Shown: in pieces, positions 1 through 13,535 of the stretch
How positions within the stretch are numbered: the first letter of the stretch is position 1
Layout of the letters: each line of letters opens with the position of its first letter
From: Sipunculus nudus
Taxonomy: Eukaryota > Annelida > Sipuncula > Golfingiida > Sipunculidae
DNA: 64,000 bases
Direction: 5' to 3'
Assembly (NCBI GenBank): GCA_026874595.1
Contig: CM049318.1
Coordinates: 6,277,741-6,341,740 of the forward strand
Made by a program: the position numbers and the translations under genes
Notes under the pieces: model-generated
What the model saw: the letters and a program-made list of their open reading frames with translations, nothing else
Database searches by the model: none
Told to the model about the DNA's origin: nothing

Positions 1-463
1 CATTTGGTGGATTGTTATAAAACAATCTCCAATTTAAATTTATAACTGATATCAGCTGTTGCTGATATTCTAGTTTAGCAATGCAATGCTTACAGATACT
101 GGCCTAATGTTTGGTCTGTGGGCGCATAATGACCACTTACAGATCAAGTTCGCTTTTCGTCCCAGTTGACCTATTTTTGACCATATGACAGATCCTGAAC
201 ATAGAAAATTTCATGAAAGACAGAAATTTTTATGAAAAATGCACATGTATGTATGGACTTTTTTCACAATGCCTGCAGATACTGGCCTGATTTTTAGTGT
301 GTTGCTTGATAATAACCCGTTACAGATTGAGTTTGCATTTTGCCCTTGTTGACCTATTTTGACCACACAACACCTCTTGAACTTAAAACATTTTACAAAA
401 TTTAAAAAATATTTCTTATTTGCTCCAGGCGGGGGCATTCGTGTCGTTCCGACACATCTAGTT
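1..463 (+). mobile_element. 3' part of a Helitron/Helentron-like non-autonomous element (family H4)
   Basis: Two diverged direct units are visible; CAGATACTGGCCT occurs at 93-105 and 276-288 (period 183 bp), each followed by a similar stretch with TTGACCTATTTT. The end is diagnostic: a 6-bp stem GTGTCG (441-446) / CGACAC (450-455) with a 3-nt loop, two bases, then CTAG at 458-461 and TT. A short hairpin just before CTRR is the classic Helitron 3' end. The 5' end lies before the window. No coding sequence. The class is inferred from the terminus; the exact family is not identified. Confidence 0.65.
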
Positions 464-3400
464 TTTGTTGCGTTTTGCTTATAATTTAAACTCTGGATAA
501 AACAACAAAGATTGAATAAAAGTAAGTTTCAAGTAAGTGTCTATGATAAAATCATGATTAATTATATGTCACTTTTATCAGCAAATCAGGGAAGTGAATA
601 CACCATAAAACATGTTAAATAACTTAAAGAGCAAAATGAGAGGCCGTTTAAACAAGGAACATTGCAAAACTAATATTGCCTTGAACCAAACTTGCCATTT
701 AAGGTTATGGTATTTGACCAGTCAATATTAAGAAAACAACAGAAGTAACCTGGGCCAGCCCACCATAACAAAAAGGTTTGATTGATCAGTTCATTTCCCC
801 AAGACATGCCAGTTTTATGAGACATTCAGCGATAATAGGTTGATGGTAATCCATCTTGAGGCTGATATTTTTCTGTTGACTCGTTTTTTCTCTTGTGAAT
901 ATGAGCCAATTACGTGTGCGTTTTTGGATGGTTTTCTCTTCTTCATGATGGACTGCCAACTATGTTCCAGCAATGATGAGTATATTAGCGTCATATTTTA
1001 GTCTTTCCACAGTATAAACAGAGACTGTTTATCCTGCTGTGTGACAAACAGGAAGTACTAAGTGTAGAAATCGTTCTCATTACAACGTGCTGGGTCAGGA
1101 TATTGCTCACTGAACTAGCAATCAGGATGAAGTGTTTATTTCATCAGGTCATTACAGAGTGCTATAAATACAGAAGCCATATGTTATTCGCCTCTATTTT
1201 AAATAAAGCTCTTATTTGTCTGATTTAAATTTATTTTTCACTTTCATTGAATTGTAAGCTAAAAGTTCATTGAAGCTTAAATAGGGATATAAATGTTGAG
1301 AGCTCCACAGGCCTGATGATGTATTTAAGGTGTATCTGGTATTACGTTTTTTTTTTACTAGTGGAATTTTTCTGTAGGGACAGATTTATCCATTGGTACA
1401 AGTTTTAACTTTTTTTTTCTTCAAACATTTTTGCATAACAGTGTTTCCACTGGCTCCTATATTTCTTGTATTTTCCTATTAAAAATTGTCTTTTAATAAT
1501 ATCCTTTATATCCTTAATATCCAGTATTAAGACCTCAATCCTATATTTTTCCTATATTTTTTCATAGCACAATCGTGTTTATGATATAAATTACTGAATC
1601 AGTATTTTTATTCAGACCCATTATTATTGACCTGATTCAGGCGGTAATTTTGTAGGATTGTTCGAGAAGGTGTTGCAGTATAAATGTACAGACCTCTAAA
1701 CCAATTAAACAGACCTTTATATATGCTACTTGGAGAACTGATGGTCCTGGAAAGTAACGAAGTTAAAAACAATTATGCAATGAAAACTCCTGTATTTTAC
1801 CTGTACTATTTTCTGAACACTTGTATAAATGTCTATAATTCTGACTCAATTAAGTCCTCCTATGAACTTGCTATATGTCTTCAGGAGTCTGGCAGGAGCC
1901 CTGGTATAATACTTCTTTAGCTGTTAAAGCAGTGTCCTCCTTTGCTGTCTATATTGGTTCTTTGAAATCTTTTATGTACTGGCTTAAGTTATAATATAAA
2001 TATAAATTTACACTTTATCTTAAAAGTTCCTAATATCATCTCCAGAGTCCAAATGGTGATACTCAGTCAATCTGGAGGTGGAGGAAACCAAGGTCTGCAT
2101 CTGAAAATTTTCTTCTCCTCTTGCACTGGTTTTATAAATGTTTAGTGTACAGTAAATGTGCTGTTTTAATGCATCCAGTGGTCTGATTACCATTCTCTCA
2201 TGCATACCAGGTTAAACTGTCATAGATCTGGCTTACTGTCCTTGGTCTTTGTAACTGAACCATGAGAACTGTCTTCAGTGGCTGATGAAAATGTGGACAA
2301 ACCCTGCCTGGATTTAATAAACAATCATGTAAATTCTACATGACAACAGATTGTGTCCACATGCCTCAAAGTGAAGTGCATGTGGGAGCTATCTAAGAGG
2401 TTTAGTGAAGCCCATCCCCTGTTAAAAGTTCAGTCTGCTGTGGATTTTTCAGCTGATCCACATTCTTGAATCACCTAGGTTCAGGTTAAGGCTAGGTTGT
2501 GTTTGCCAGATCTAATGCCAGGGCAGATCAGACAACAGATGACAAGAATCAAATGCTGGCACAGCCATGGTTGCAGACACCCTGGCTGGCTGTGAATATT
2601 CTAGAGGACCATAAAGGTGTCAGTCATCAGTAGCTGTTATCATCAGGAACCAGAACGTTTGTCTACAGTTTAACTGTATAAAGGTAAAGAACGGTAAAGA
2701 ATGCTGTCACTGTAATCTGTTGTTTTATTTTTAACATACCTAGGACTTGACCATAGATACAACATGTTAATAAAGCAGTTTTCTAGGACACAGCTGACAA
2801 ATCTTCAAATCTGAGCCTAAGCCCCCTAAGAAATAGGGAAATATCAAATTATGACTTGACTGGTGTAAATGCTTGAATTTGAATGAATAAATCATTTTTA
2901 GAACATTTGAATAGGATATTTGTTTCCCCTGCCTTTGAAAATGTGTTTTTTTACACCCGAGATTGCTTTCCTAAGTTGCCTGAAAGCTGAGATAATAGCA
3001 TTTACGGGTGCATTTCTACATGGTGGCCATTTTGGATTCCAGTTAAGTGCATCATAATGCATATTGAGGAAATATTTTGAAAAATTCAAAAAGGGCATAT
3101 ATATGAATAACACATGGAAAAAGTTTGGTGCTTTAAAGTAGCATGTCCCCATTTTCCTCAAATCTGGGCCTAAACCACCGACTACTTGCTCAGCAGTCAA
3201 AGTATAGATTGAAATTTAATTTTTAAAAAAATCTGTGATCTTAAAAAAATTCTATTATATTATTCTGTTTTGTTTCTACTGTGATACCTTTATGTTTAAA
3301 ATGTTGCCAACTTGCTTTGACTAGATATGTATAAAACTATCTAGCTTAGTACCTTCTATTTTACATGTGAAGTGTCCAAGGATCACTGTAAATCAATAAT

Positions 3401-6272
3401 AAAACTGCATTGTCTCATCTTGTATAGTTACCATTCCTATCCAGCTATGAGCATCCCTATCTAGCTATTATTAATATCCCTGTCCAGCTATAGTTAATGT
3501 CCCTGTCCAGCTATAGATTTAGACTGTAATCTGAAAGGTATAGTCTTGTCGTACATTATGCATTTTTAAGAAAACTTCATCACAACAGTTGTGTTGGGAC
3601 CCAGGTATTACCTTTTAAATAGAAGTAAACATGATGTACCACATAATTTATACTATTTGCATTAAAACTGTAAGAATACCTAGTAATCCTTCAGTAGAAT
3701 TATAAGGCTGAGGCAGAAGAGCTGAAGAAATATTATCCATATTGTAACTCCAGAGAAGATCAGTTTCAAAATCCAAAGGCAGACCCAGGGATGTCACAGC
3801 CTGTCATGGTGTTCAACTGGTCAGTTGGTGGTCAGTTGTTGACTACTCGGTGCCAAGCCAGTGGACTCGGTTATAGAAGTTGAGATCTATATATTGCATG
3901 TCTCAGCCCACACAGGACTTTCATAGGAACTTAAATGGGATAACTGATTGAGGGCCATACTTTCTGGTATGTGGGTAGCTGGTGGTCACAATATGCCTGG
4001 ACACAGCAAAAAGTGTAAGAAGTATGGCCATTGTCTCAGGCAAGAATCAATGGCAAGGCAGTATGCCCAGTGTAGGCTGGCGCAGTAGGACACATGGGAA
4101 ATATACCTTTATGGCATTCTAAAGTTAAGTGACTTGAACTGGCTCACCCCTCCTGGGACATGTTGTTTAATTAACATAGTGAATTCTAAAAGAAAATAGC
4201 TCTACACACATACACATAACTTCATGAAGAGGCTGTAATATTTTATAGGTGTATAAATTATGGTTACAGTACAGGTATGAGGAACAACAAGATTAGTTCT
4301 ATGGAAACAATTTGTTTAGCCACACAGCAGCTGTCTGGACTAGGGTCTTCTGAAGTATTATTTGAAGCAGTGGGATATGGCAGAGTCTTGTCCTTATATT
4401 TCACCATAGGTTTAATCAAGTGTTTACAGCTATTTCAAGAGGGATATCCAATTCAGGGTGTGTTGGATTTCTCCAGGAACTACAGTCATCCTATGAATCA
4501 ATTTTAATACAGTTTTCTTTGGCTTGAAATTATCTGATTGGCTGCTGTGTTAGAAATTCTGTCAGACGGGAGCATTGTCTATGGCTGGTGGATGAAGCAG
4601 TGTTTATTCCTAATAGCCACTGTTCCGTCCCTGGCACCGCAACTAAGTGGATACTTCAGACTTCTGGCTGCCTAAGTGTTAACTGAAGGAGGTTCTTGGC
4701 GTTGGGGGAAGTTTCCATGGATTAATGGTGGGTATATATTTACTCATTATATGCTTGGTATCATACTACAAGACCAGTCTGCTGTCATGGACTTCTAGCA
4801 GATAATGTGCTAAATGTATCATACAAAGTTAATTGATGTCTGTCTTCAGTTTTTATACTGATGGGTCGATTATGTTATGGGCAGTGTCCTTCCATCTGTC
4901 CTTCCATCATCTTTTAGTATTGGTATAAGAACTTGCTAGGGATTTGATGGATTTTCACAAAAATCTGTATGATTTACCAATAGTTTATCTTGCCTGAGTT
5001 TGATTCCTGGCTAAATCCAACCATCAATAATAAGATAAGGTCAGAGGTCACCAGGTTTCTTTTAGGTGTTGTTGCAATAACCAGAAATATTACAGACTTT
5101 GATGAAATGCAACATAAATATTAATCAGTACCAGTTCTCACCTGAGTTTGATTGTTGGCAAAATCTATACATGAAACTCACTTCAAATATTTACAGAGTT
5201 TCTCACTGGAATTTCTCAGTAAAATTTGCACAGTATATTTATTTAATGAGGTATTTAATGAGCATATTGTAAATTTTTGCAGTGCTCTTGTTGGTTTTAT
5301 CTTTTAAGCTTCTTTCCAGAATTTGTTTTGTGTCCTGGCATGAGACGATGGGTGCTATGGAAGTTCAGCCCTGTCAGAAATCAAATTTTGCCATCAGGCA
5401 TTGAACTTAGAAGTCCTATTTTACATATTATTTAAAGAACTGTTTGAGCAATTTCCATGAAAATTTTACTGAAGATTAACACCCATGAGAAGATACATGT
5501 GCACAACTGAATTTCAGACCCATTCAAATAACAAGGCTGCCATTTCGAGGAGCTTGGGATTACAGGACCCTAATTAAGGACCATCAGGGTCTCAATAATT
5601 TATAGTTTAAAAATTAAATTCCTTCAGTAAAACTGCTGCATGTGTCAGTATCAGTTTTCCTTTTCCTTTCACTCAGATTTCAGGTCCTTAGTTGATGGTT
5701 CACAGTGTCCTAGATCAGCTTAGCACCACGCAGTGGTCACCTTCTATGTCATCTGTGGGTCATTGTTGATATTAGAAATCAGGGGAATTCTGTAATTTAC
5801 AGTGTCAGAATCTAACGACTTTCTGGATCAGCCTTTGCAAATTTTCAGTAGTTCTGGATTGTATGAATAGTAACTGCATGATGCTCTAAGGCATTTTGTT
5901 ATTACACAATTATTAATTATTATACAACAATTTTGAATTCTGTTTACAAAGTCAGACTCTGGTCCTTGAACCTTTCAAGTCCATCCTGATATTCCACTTC
6001 AAGTGTATTCCTGTAGGTGTTTTTAACTAATTTGATACACAAGGACAGGGTAGTGAAGTTTTTTCAGTAGAGTTGTCTGTAAATTGAAGTACAAGCATTC
6101 TTTAGGGCATTATCATTTGTCGTTCTTTGGCTAAATTAGATATTTCATTTACCCATGGACGTTATGGAGGCTTTTTCTTTCATTTTAAAGAATAGGTCTA
6201 TGGCTCGTTATTGGCATTTTCTGGTGAATGTGAGTGAGGTATATAACCATATAAGAATAATATTGTTATTAT
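464..6272. other. Gene-free stretch, mostly unique AT-rich DNA
   Basis: No open frame longer than about 100 codons, and none with recognisable protein features. It contains the small minisatellite at about 3436-3516 (listed separately) and an AT-rich section with repeated CCTATATTT words at 1450-1570, similar words recurring at 53090-53430. The piece at 4860-5400 resembles the text of the H2 repeats (CCTTCCATCTGTCC, then GATTTGATGG) but I could not align it convincingly. I see nothing else to name. Confidence 0.6.
3436..3516. repeat. Short minisatellite, units of about 23 bp
   Basis: Four imperfect units with core CCCTGTCCAGCTATAG begin near 3436, 3454, 3478 and 3501. The last two are exact over the core; the first two differ by one or two bases. 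No relation to other repeats in the window. Confidence 0.75.
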
Positions 6273-6682
6273 CAGGGCTCAACTTTATCTTTTGAAAGTA
6301 CTTGCCCAATTAGGCAAGGAACATCGAGCTTTTACTTGCCCTTCATGAATTTTTACTTGTCCTACAAAAATCATTGATCTACAAAGTCAGTGATCACAGC
6401 CTCAAACACAAAAAGTGTGTTCCACAGGATCATTTTGCAACAATAAACTTGTTCAAATATTTTGTTTTTATTTTTCATAATGTTAATTTTAACATTTGCA
6501 TAGATAAATATACAGTCGATTTGAAGGTATTACAATATGATTTAATTTCTCCAAGGAACAAAATGGCAAACTCAAGATTAGTTAATATTTTGGCCTTAGA
6601 GCCAGTCGGGCAAGTAGCTACCACCATTTTCTTGAACTTTTACTTGCACTGAGCAAGTGATTAACTGAACATCAAGCCCTTG
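6273..6682. mobile_element. MITE-like repeat with CAGGGCTCAAC end
   Basis: This about 410-bp segment has a second, diverged copy at 52095-52465. Shared blocks in the same order are the start CAGGGCTCAAC, TTTACTTGCC, CATGAATTTT, GTGTTCCAC, ATTTTGCAA, CAATATGATTT, TTTCTCCAAG and an end like TCAAGGCCCT. The ends are loosely inverted (AGGGCTCAAC against TCAAGCCCT), and TTATC follows both ends here, a possible target duplication. The 92-codon frame inside is not conserved in the other copy, so I do not call it coding. Superfamily unknown. Confidence 0.6.
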
Positions 6683-6928
6683 TTATCAAGCCTTCTGATT
6701 GAGTGTTCTTCTTTTAAGCATGCCAATGAAGAAAACTTGACAGTTTTATCAGAAATTAAGGTAAGCATTTAGTCTTAGCCCCAGATGCCTCTAGTCTTTT
6801 ATGGATCTAGACAGTAGCCTTTTGTTTGCACTGATTACTGAATTAGGATAAAGGCAATAATATGATTAGGATGATTCTTTGTTTATGGGTCTCTTTAATT
6901 GGGAGTTTATGTGCACTGAATTATATTT

Positions 6929-8336
6929 GTATCCACCGTCGTATTTGTTTCTGGAGAACTCCTCTGAGACTACTGGACTGATTTTTCCGAAATTTGAACC
7001 AATTATCGGGTCATGTGAACTGGTGCCTAAACAATTGCCATTGACCTCTGACCTTTCCTCTCTGTCCAGCGTCCATTTGTGCGTCTGTTTCCGCACTTAA
7101 ACCAACATCTTGGGAACCTTTGACCGATCAGGAAAAAAACGTTGTACAAATGTAGCCCTTGGATAGCTTTATAACATACACAAAAAATGGTGGCGCCACC
7201 TGCAACCATGTTTGCACAGTGTCCATTTGTTTGTCTGCCTTGAGTTAAAATCACTCATACCTCTGCAGTGGTTTGACTAATTCACCTGAAATTCGGCACC
7301 CATATACATCCTGGATACCTTTTGTGATTTTATGACAGGTGGCACCACCTACATTCACATTCATGCTGCAGACATCCATGCTTATATCTCTGGACTGGTT
7401 TTTTGACGTATCTTCCTGAAAATTTGCATGTGTATAGATCTCACATAGCTCTTTATCATACACAAAACTGGTGGTGCCACCGGCAATCATTTTTGCACAG
7501 CATCCGTCTTTTTGTCTGCTGTGGGACAAAATCACTCATATCTAGGCAGTGGTTTGACATATTCGCCTAAAATTTTGCAGGTTTATACATCCTGGACAGC
7601 TATCTTGATTTTATGACAGGTTGCGCCACCTACATTCTAGTTTACGCTGCAGACATCCAAGCTCATATCTCAGGAACCATTTGACCGATTGGGACAAAAT
7701 TTGCATGTGTATTGATCTCACATAGCTCTTTATCATGTATACTCAAAACTGGAGGGACCACCTGCAACCATTTTTGCATAGCGTCTGTCTGTTTGTCTGT
7801 GCAGGGCCAAAATCACACATATCTCAGTAGTGGTTTGACTTATATGCCTAAAATTTTGTGTGTTTATACATCTGGGATAGCTTTCTCAACTTTTTGGCAG
7901 GTGGCACCACCTACATTTATGTAAACGCTGCAGACATTCAGGATTATATCTCAGGACTGGTTGGACATATCCCCCTGAAATTTTGCATGTGTATAGATCT
8001 CACATAGCTCTTAATCATACACAAAATTGGTGGCGCCACCTGCCACCATTTTTGCACAAGTCCTTCTGGATGTCTGCTGTGGGATAAAATCACTCATATA
8101 CATGTAGTGGTTTGACTTATCTGCCTAACATTTTGCATATGTATACATTTAGACAGCTTTCTTGATTTTGTGTAGGTGGTGCAAACTACATACACATTTC
8201 GGCTGCAGACATTCATGCTAATATGCAACACACCTCACTCTATTTCCCCTTGCAACTCAATCCATGCCTCACTTCACCTGTTCCACTCTGATTTTGGCGG
8301 ATACACAGTCGCTTGTCCACTACCCATATCCTAGTT
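6929..8336 (+). mobile_element. H1 element (HINE-like), nearly complete
   Basis: Starts with GTATCCACCG (5' terminus; the internal hairpin partner seen in other copies is missing) and ends with GGCGGATAC, a weak hairpin around AGTCGCTTGTCCACT, and CTAG-TT at 8331-8336. The core is tandem: alternating half-units with the phrases CTCATATCTC, TTTTGCATGTGTATAGATC and GATTTTATGACAGG, each carrying GGTGGCGCCACC or a near match (exact at 7189 and 8029; variants near 7336, 7470 and 7618). Open frames here are by-products of the repeat units. Fits a non-autonomous Helentron-associated element: subterminal inverted repeats, tandem core, 3' hairpin. Confidence 0.75.
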
Positions 8337-10774
8337 AGGAATACAGGTTATCAAAAAGTGAAACTGTAATTAAGACAGCTCTGAGATTCTATGGACTTCT
8401 TTTCAGAAAATCCTTTCCACATAATGAAATATTTTATGTGCACAAAGGACCACAAGCACAGGTATGTTTTATATTTATATATATATATATATATATTAGG
8501 CCTGTGAATTGTGAGGGGCATTTAAATCGATTCAATTAATTTATTCTTCACTTTCAATTCAATTCTCGAATTAATTATTACTTAAGTAGTAATTTGCAGA
8601 CCCTCTTTTTAATAAACACAGATATGTTACCACTATGTATGTTAGTAAATTTGAGAAGAGAAGGAACAATATATCTTTGCCCTCCTGTTTATCGCCACCA
8701 TTTTTGTTCTGTGGGAACTATGTTGTTTACAGTTGAACATTAAAACCAGATCTTGAGCTATATAAAATCTTGAAAAATGTTGAAAGATCTGTGAGGGTTT
8801 CAGGATAGTAATGCAAAATAATAATAAAAGTCAAAATAAATTGATTCTAAGGTTAGGCATCGATTAAAATTTAACTAAGGGTTTGCAGTTTAGTGCATTC
8901 ATGTTTAAATTCATTCTTACACCCTTAATTAATATACTATATATTCTGAGAAACCTTGGTAAACAATACTCTTTTAACATTGCATCCAGAGCAGTGACAT
9001 TTATAGTAAAAAAAATCATGCAGACCTGTATAATCAACTTATAAATATGCCAACTTTCTGTGAGCACAAGTAGTAATTTATCATGATTTATCACATTTTT
9101 ATTTCATGATGAAATTATTGGTTTCTGAGATCAGTAACTTTATAAATATGAATGAGGCGTACCTGGCAATAACCTGAACATGTTTCTGTGGGAGTTGACG
9201 GACAGTCCCCATTATTCCCCATCAGTAATACGTGGCATGAATTTTAAACAACCGCGACTTGGCTGAGCTTAAAAGCTCATTTTTAGGTCTTTTTAGGAAA
9301 TTTATAAATCATTTGAAGCTGCCAGTAATTTAGTTTCTCCATGTCATATTGTCAAGCTAAATGTCTAAATTGTATTAATGCCTGCCATTGTTTTGGATGC
9401 TTTACATATATTGTGTTAATTTCTAACACATCATTGTCAAATATTGAACAAAACACTGCTCTGGCTGTAATCATGTTTGCTTGATCTTTATTATTTATGA
9501 ATTTATAGCATTATTAAATCTTAAACACTGACATGGATGCTGTTTATATTCATGGCAGAAAATGTTTGCACCTCTAGTTTTAACGACCTACAAATCACTT
9601 AACTTGGTCCTAAATCCAGCTTAATGTCTGTAATACTGAGTTGATGTGAGCCATTAGTACCTGTGTTATTTGATCAGAGAAGATGGAAAACAGTTCAAGC
9701 TGCTTTGTAATAGCGTTAGAAAAAGAAAATAGTAGGATGAAGTAGAAACAGATTTCATGGGCAGTCAAAACATGTCCAATGTTTACTTTGTTTAACAAAA
9801 ACCAATTGGGCTTCACTGCAGCTTTATGGGTTAGACTAAGAGTATGGGGGATGAATTTCCTGGAAGTCTTTACAGTTAATTTTTGCCTGTATATATATAT
9901 GACTTCATGGCAGTCTTGTAATGGATTATTTCCAGATTAACTTGTGTAGTATCAGAATGGGTTCTTGAAAACCTTTAAAGTGTTTGAATTAAAATGCTTA
10001 TTTGAAGGCAGTGAAAGTCCTTGGTCAAAGCACTTTTTCTTCTATATGGTTGGAAATTCCTTTCAGTTTCTCTTATATTAGGGTTCCCATGTCCTTAAAA
10101 TGTCATGTTTTTTTTTTTTAATATTAAAATATGTATTTAGAAAATCCTGTCATATTCATATTGTTAATCATTTCATGATCATAATTAATATATGATAACT
10201 ATCAAATGTTTCTCGTCAGAGATCCTGGTGAAAAGATTGAAAGTGTGATAAACCTGTGTAATCATATATTGTAAGATTCTGTTTATTCATTTACCATAGT
10301 AAAAGTGTTGTGCATGATTTTGCTCACTTCCATGTGATCATGGTTTCAGATCAGTTAGGAAATTAATTAAAAAAGGTCTTAGAAGTTTGTTAAACTGAAG
10401 GTCCATGAAAAATTCTTTCAATTTGCAGAGTAACAGGTGAATATAAAGTTAATTTTGTTATGCTTGTCATCCAGTAGTTTGACATCACAGCTGGCCCCAT
10501 TAAATCACAACAATAGAGATTCAGACTGGAAACTGTCTTTATTCGCTTATCACTAAGTGTAGACTCAGTAATTTAATAAAATTTCTCTGTGCTTAATTCC
10601 AGCTTGGATCTAGGGGATCCAACATCCCAAAAGTCACAAATTTTAAAATTTTAAATATGTACTTGAAAATTCATGATATTTGAGGAATTTTCAAAAGTCA
10701 GTAAATTTTATTTGCAGGCTGTCTTAAAATGTTTCTTATCAATGGTCCCTTTCTTTCGGTAAATTATTATAATT
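8337..10774. other. Gene-free AT-rich stretch with an (AT)n tract
   Basis: An (AT)n microsatellite lies at about 8474-8496. The part at 8500-8870 has weak inverted similarity between its two ends (around ATTTAAATCGATTC and ATCGATTAAAATTT), suggesting a degraded MITE, but I could not fix the ends. The rest shows no gene or named repeat. Confidence 0.5.
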
Positions 10775-11872
10775 GTGTCTGCCAAATCAAAGTTTTGCGG
10801 TTACTATTGTACTTACTGAGTTCCACCACAGCCTCCATCTCTGCCGCAGCGTTTTCGTGTCTGGAGAACTCCTCTGAGGCCCTTGGACCAATCTTTCCAA
10901 AACCTGTGCCAGCACGGTCTTTATTGTGCAGTCTTACTGTTTGTATCCAGTTGTCCTTGGATAACAGCCCATATCTCAGGAGTGGTTCAATGTATTGAGC
11001 TGAAATATTGCATGTCTATAGATTGTGATTCTGTCCATCTCATACTAGGGACTGGTGGCACCACCTACAATGATTTTTGTGTAGCGTCCATCCATGCATT
11101 TGCCATCTGTTTGTCTTAGTGATTGGATCAATGAATTGGGCTGAAATTGTGCATGTCCAAAAATTTTGGATACCTCCATCTCATACTCAAGGCAGGTGGC
11201 GCCATCTGCAATCATTTTTGTATGACATCCATCCGTACATTTGCTTAAGGTTAAAATTGCTCATTTCTCAGGTGTGATTAATATATTGGTCTGAAATTTG
11301 GCATGTTCATCCATCTTTGAGAATTTTTTCCTGAGAACAGACAAGTGGCGCCATTTACCTTCCCATTTTCATAGAATAAATTAATGCCTTTTCTCAGGAG
11401 TGATTTGCTGTATTGGCCTGAAATTGTGCATGTCCATAGATCTTGGACACCTCAATCTCATACTTAATGCTGGAGGGGCCATCTTTAATCGTTTTTGCTT
11501 CCCTGTGTCTGTTTTTGGTGAAAACTGCTCATATCTGAGGAGTTGATGGATGTATCAGCCTGAAATTTTGGCATGTTTGTCCATCTTGGATAGCTTTGTT
11601 GTAAACCAGACAGGTGGCGCCTCCTGATGTCTTTTTTATAGAATACACTGATGCACTTTTTCTCAGTAGTGGATTGGTGTCTTGGCATGAAATCTTGCAT
11701 GGTGTTTCTATCTGTAGATCTGTTTTGGTGAAGATTGCCCCTATATTTGGAGTTACATAGCATCACTGATGCCACAGATCTGGAGTCAGAAACGTTCAAT
11801 GCCTTATTACCAATATGCCTCTGTGAAATGGTTGAAATACATAGTTGCTTGTTGACTGCCCATTTTCTAGTT
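10775..11872 (+). mobile_element. Diverged H1 element with a different tandem core (H1b)
   Basis: The 5' end retains both arms of the H1 starting hairpin (GTGTCTGCC near 10775, then TTTTGCGGTTAC), followed by the H1 phrase GTGTCTGGAGAACTCCTC. The 3' end is ATAGTTGCTTGTTGACT, then CTAG-TT at 11867-11872. The core units differ from standard H1: they carry GCTGAAATTGTGCATGTCC, a CCATCTCATACT phrase and palindrome variants such as GGTGGCACCACC and GGTGGCGCCATC. The same core type recurs at 62025-62870, so H1b is a true subfamily with shared termini. Confidence 0.7.
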
Positions 11873-12803
11873 ATCATTGTTATTATTGTTTCATAAAATT
11901 TGTCTCATTATAGAGCTCACAAAGAACGCCAGAGCCATATGGTCTGTCAATTCTACAGTGATTTATGCTTGAGGTATACCCATAATTTCAAGATACAACT
12001 TCTCACTCCTTCAGTGTGTGTACAAAGTGGCAATTTTGAGAAACTGGGAGAAATATACCTGTCAGGGTTTGATTAACGCTTGAGGATGTAACACAAAAAT
12101 ATCTGAAGGACAGGGTCCAGGTGCAAATCTGTCTGTGAAGTGAGTTTGGAGGGAAGAGGGTGTGTATTGGCAAAGTTTAGAGTGGAATAATGCTTCTTTT
12201 GGACCATGCCCAAATCCTCAAATTATGGTAAGACACTTTTAGCTGCAAGGCAATGTTTTAAGGCAGAGGATCAGGCCATCCTAAAAAAGTTCTGTGTTGG
12301 GGCTAACCCGGCCAGTCATGTTTTTTGGCTGCGGCTGGAATTTTTTTTTGACATATCTGCAAATTAATATTTTTATATGATCTGCCGCAAGCACCTGGGC
12401 CCGTAAAAAAATCTCTGTGTTATTACCACAAATCAGACCCCATGAAAAACCTGAATACATCTAGTCCCTTGGTTATCTGAAGAGATTTATTGTCCCATGA
12501 TATAGGTTAAGATGAATTTGAAGCTGAACTGTTTTTCCCCCTCCCATATAGTTAATTTTATGGGTTTATATACTATTTTTCTCTGACTGAATTTCACAGC
12601 CTTTTAATTTTGGTTTTCATTTTGTTTTTTCTATGGTTTGACCGTGGTTATTTCTTGGAATGGTCAGAGCAATCATCATGTATTGAGCAGATTATAAATT
12701 ACATAAATACATATTTAGCTCCTTAACTTTCTTAATCTACTGAAGGTATCATAAAACCTTGAACAAAGATGAAATTACGATGACCTTAGATGCATCCATA
12801 TTT
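11873..12803. other. Gene-free stretch, possible old repeat at 12270-12440
   Basis: No open frame of note. A GC-richer patch (GTTGGGGCTAACCCGGCC near 12297) with a T-run and GGCTGCGGCTGG looks like an interspersed repeat fragment, but no second copy exists in this window to support that. Confidence 0.4.
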
Positions 12804-13535
12804 GGGTCATTCCGCAGTAAAATGAGCAATTACCTGTATTTCTGGTCTCTCCTCATTCACTCATCAGTAAGAAGTTAAAGGTTTTACACAAGTACATATA
12901 GTTAAATACCATGGCATGGGTTCTCCGTCCATCCAAAATGAGACAAAGAAGGATGGATTATTACTTGTACAGACCTGTCCCAATATATGGGCACTTTCAC
13001 ACAAAAGGTTGAGTGATTAGTCTCACTGGGGAGTAAAAACTGAATACCTAACAGAGCAATATTAAGTTTACCCCTGAAAAGGTATATATCTTAGCTAAAG
13101 GAAACTGTTTAGTATACCATTTTACCTGTGAACTAATAAAAGTTACATTGAATTCAGAAATTCGAACATCCCATATTTTTACAATAATCTTTTTCTCTTC
13201 ACAGCTCTACATAATTTAAATTTTCGCTCATTGGTTTGTTCTAATGTCTTTATCTGATGTATTTGATCATGCCCTAAGTGCATGGTAAAAAAATCTGCAA
13301 TCATATTTGTTTGTTTTATGAAATTTTCATATTTTTATAAAAATTAAACAGTGCATTTTAATTATGATTAAAGGAAGTATGCTGTCAGTCTTTATTCTGA
13401 CACTGCTCTGGTCAATTAGTAACAGAAATGGTGAGAGAAGTTGTTCAGCTGTACAGAGTTCAAGAAATCAGGAAATATGTTGATTCCTTAGTCTGTTGTC
13501 ACTTGATTTATATGATAACGGTTTTTACCAACATT

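Noticed and set aside
8500-8870. Possible MITE with ATCGATT-containing ends
   Set aside because: Inverted similarity is weak and I could not define matching ends or a target duplication.
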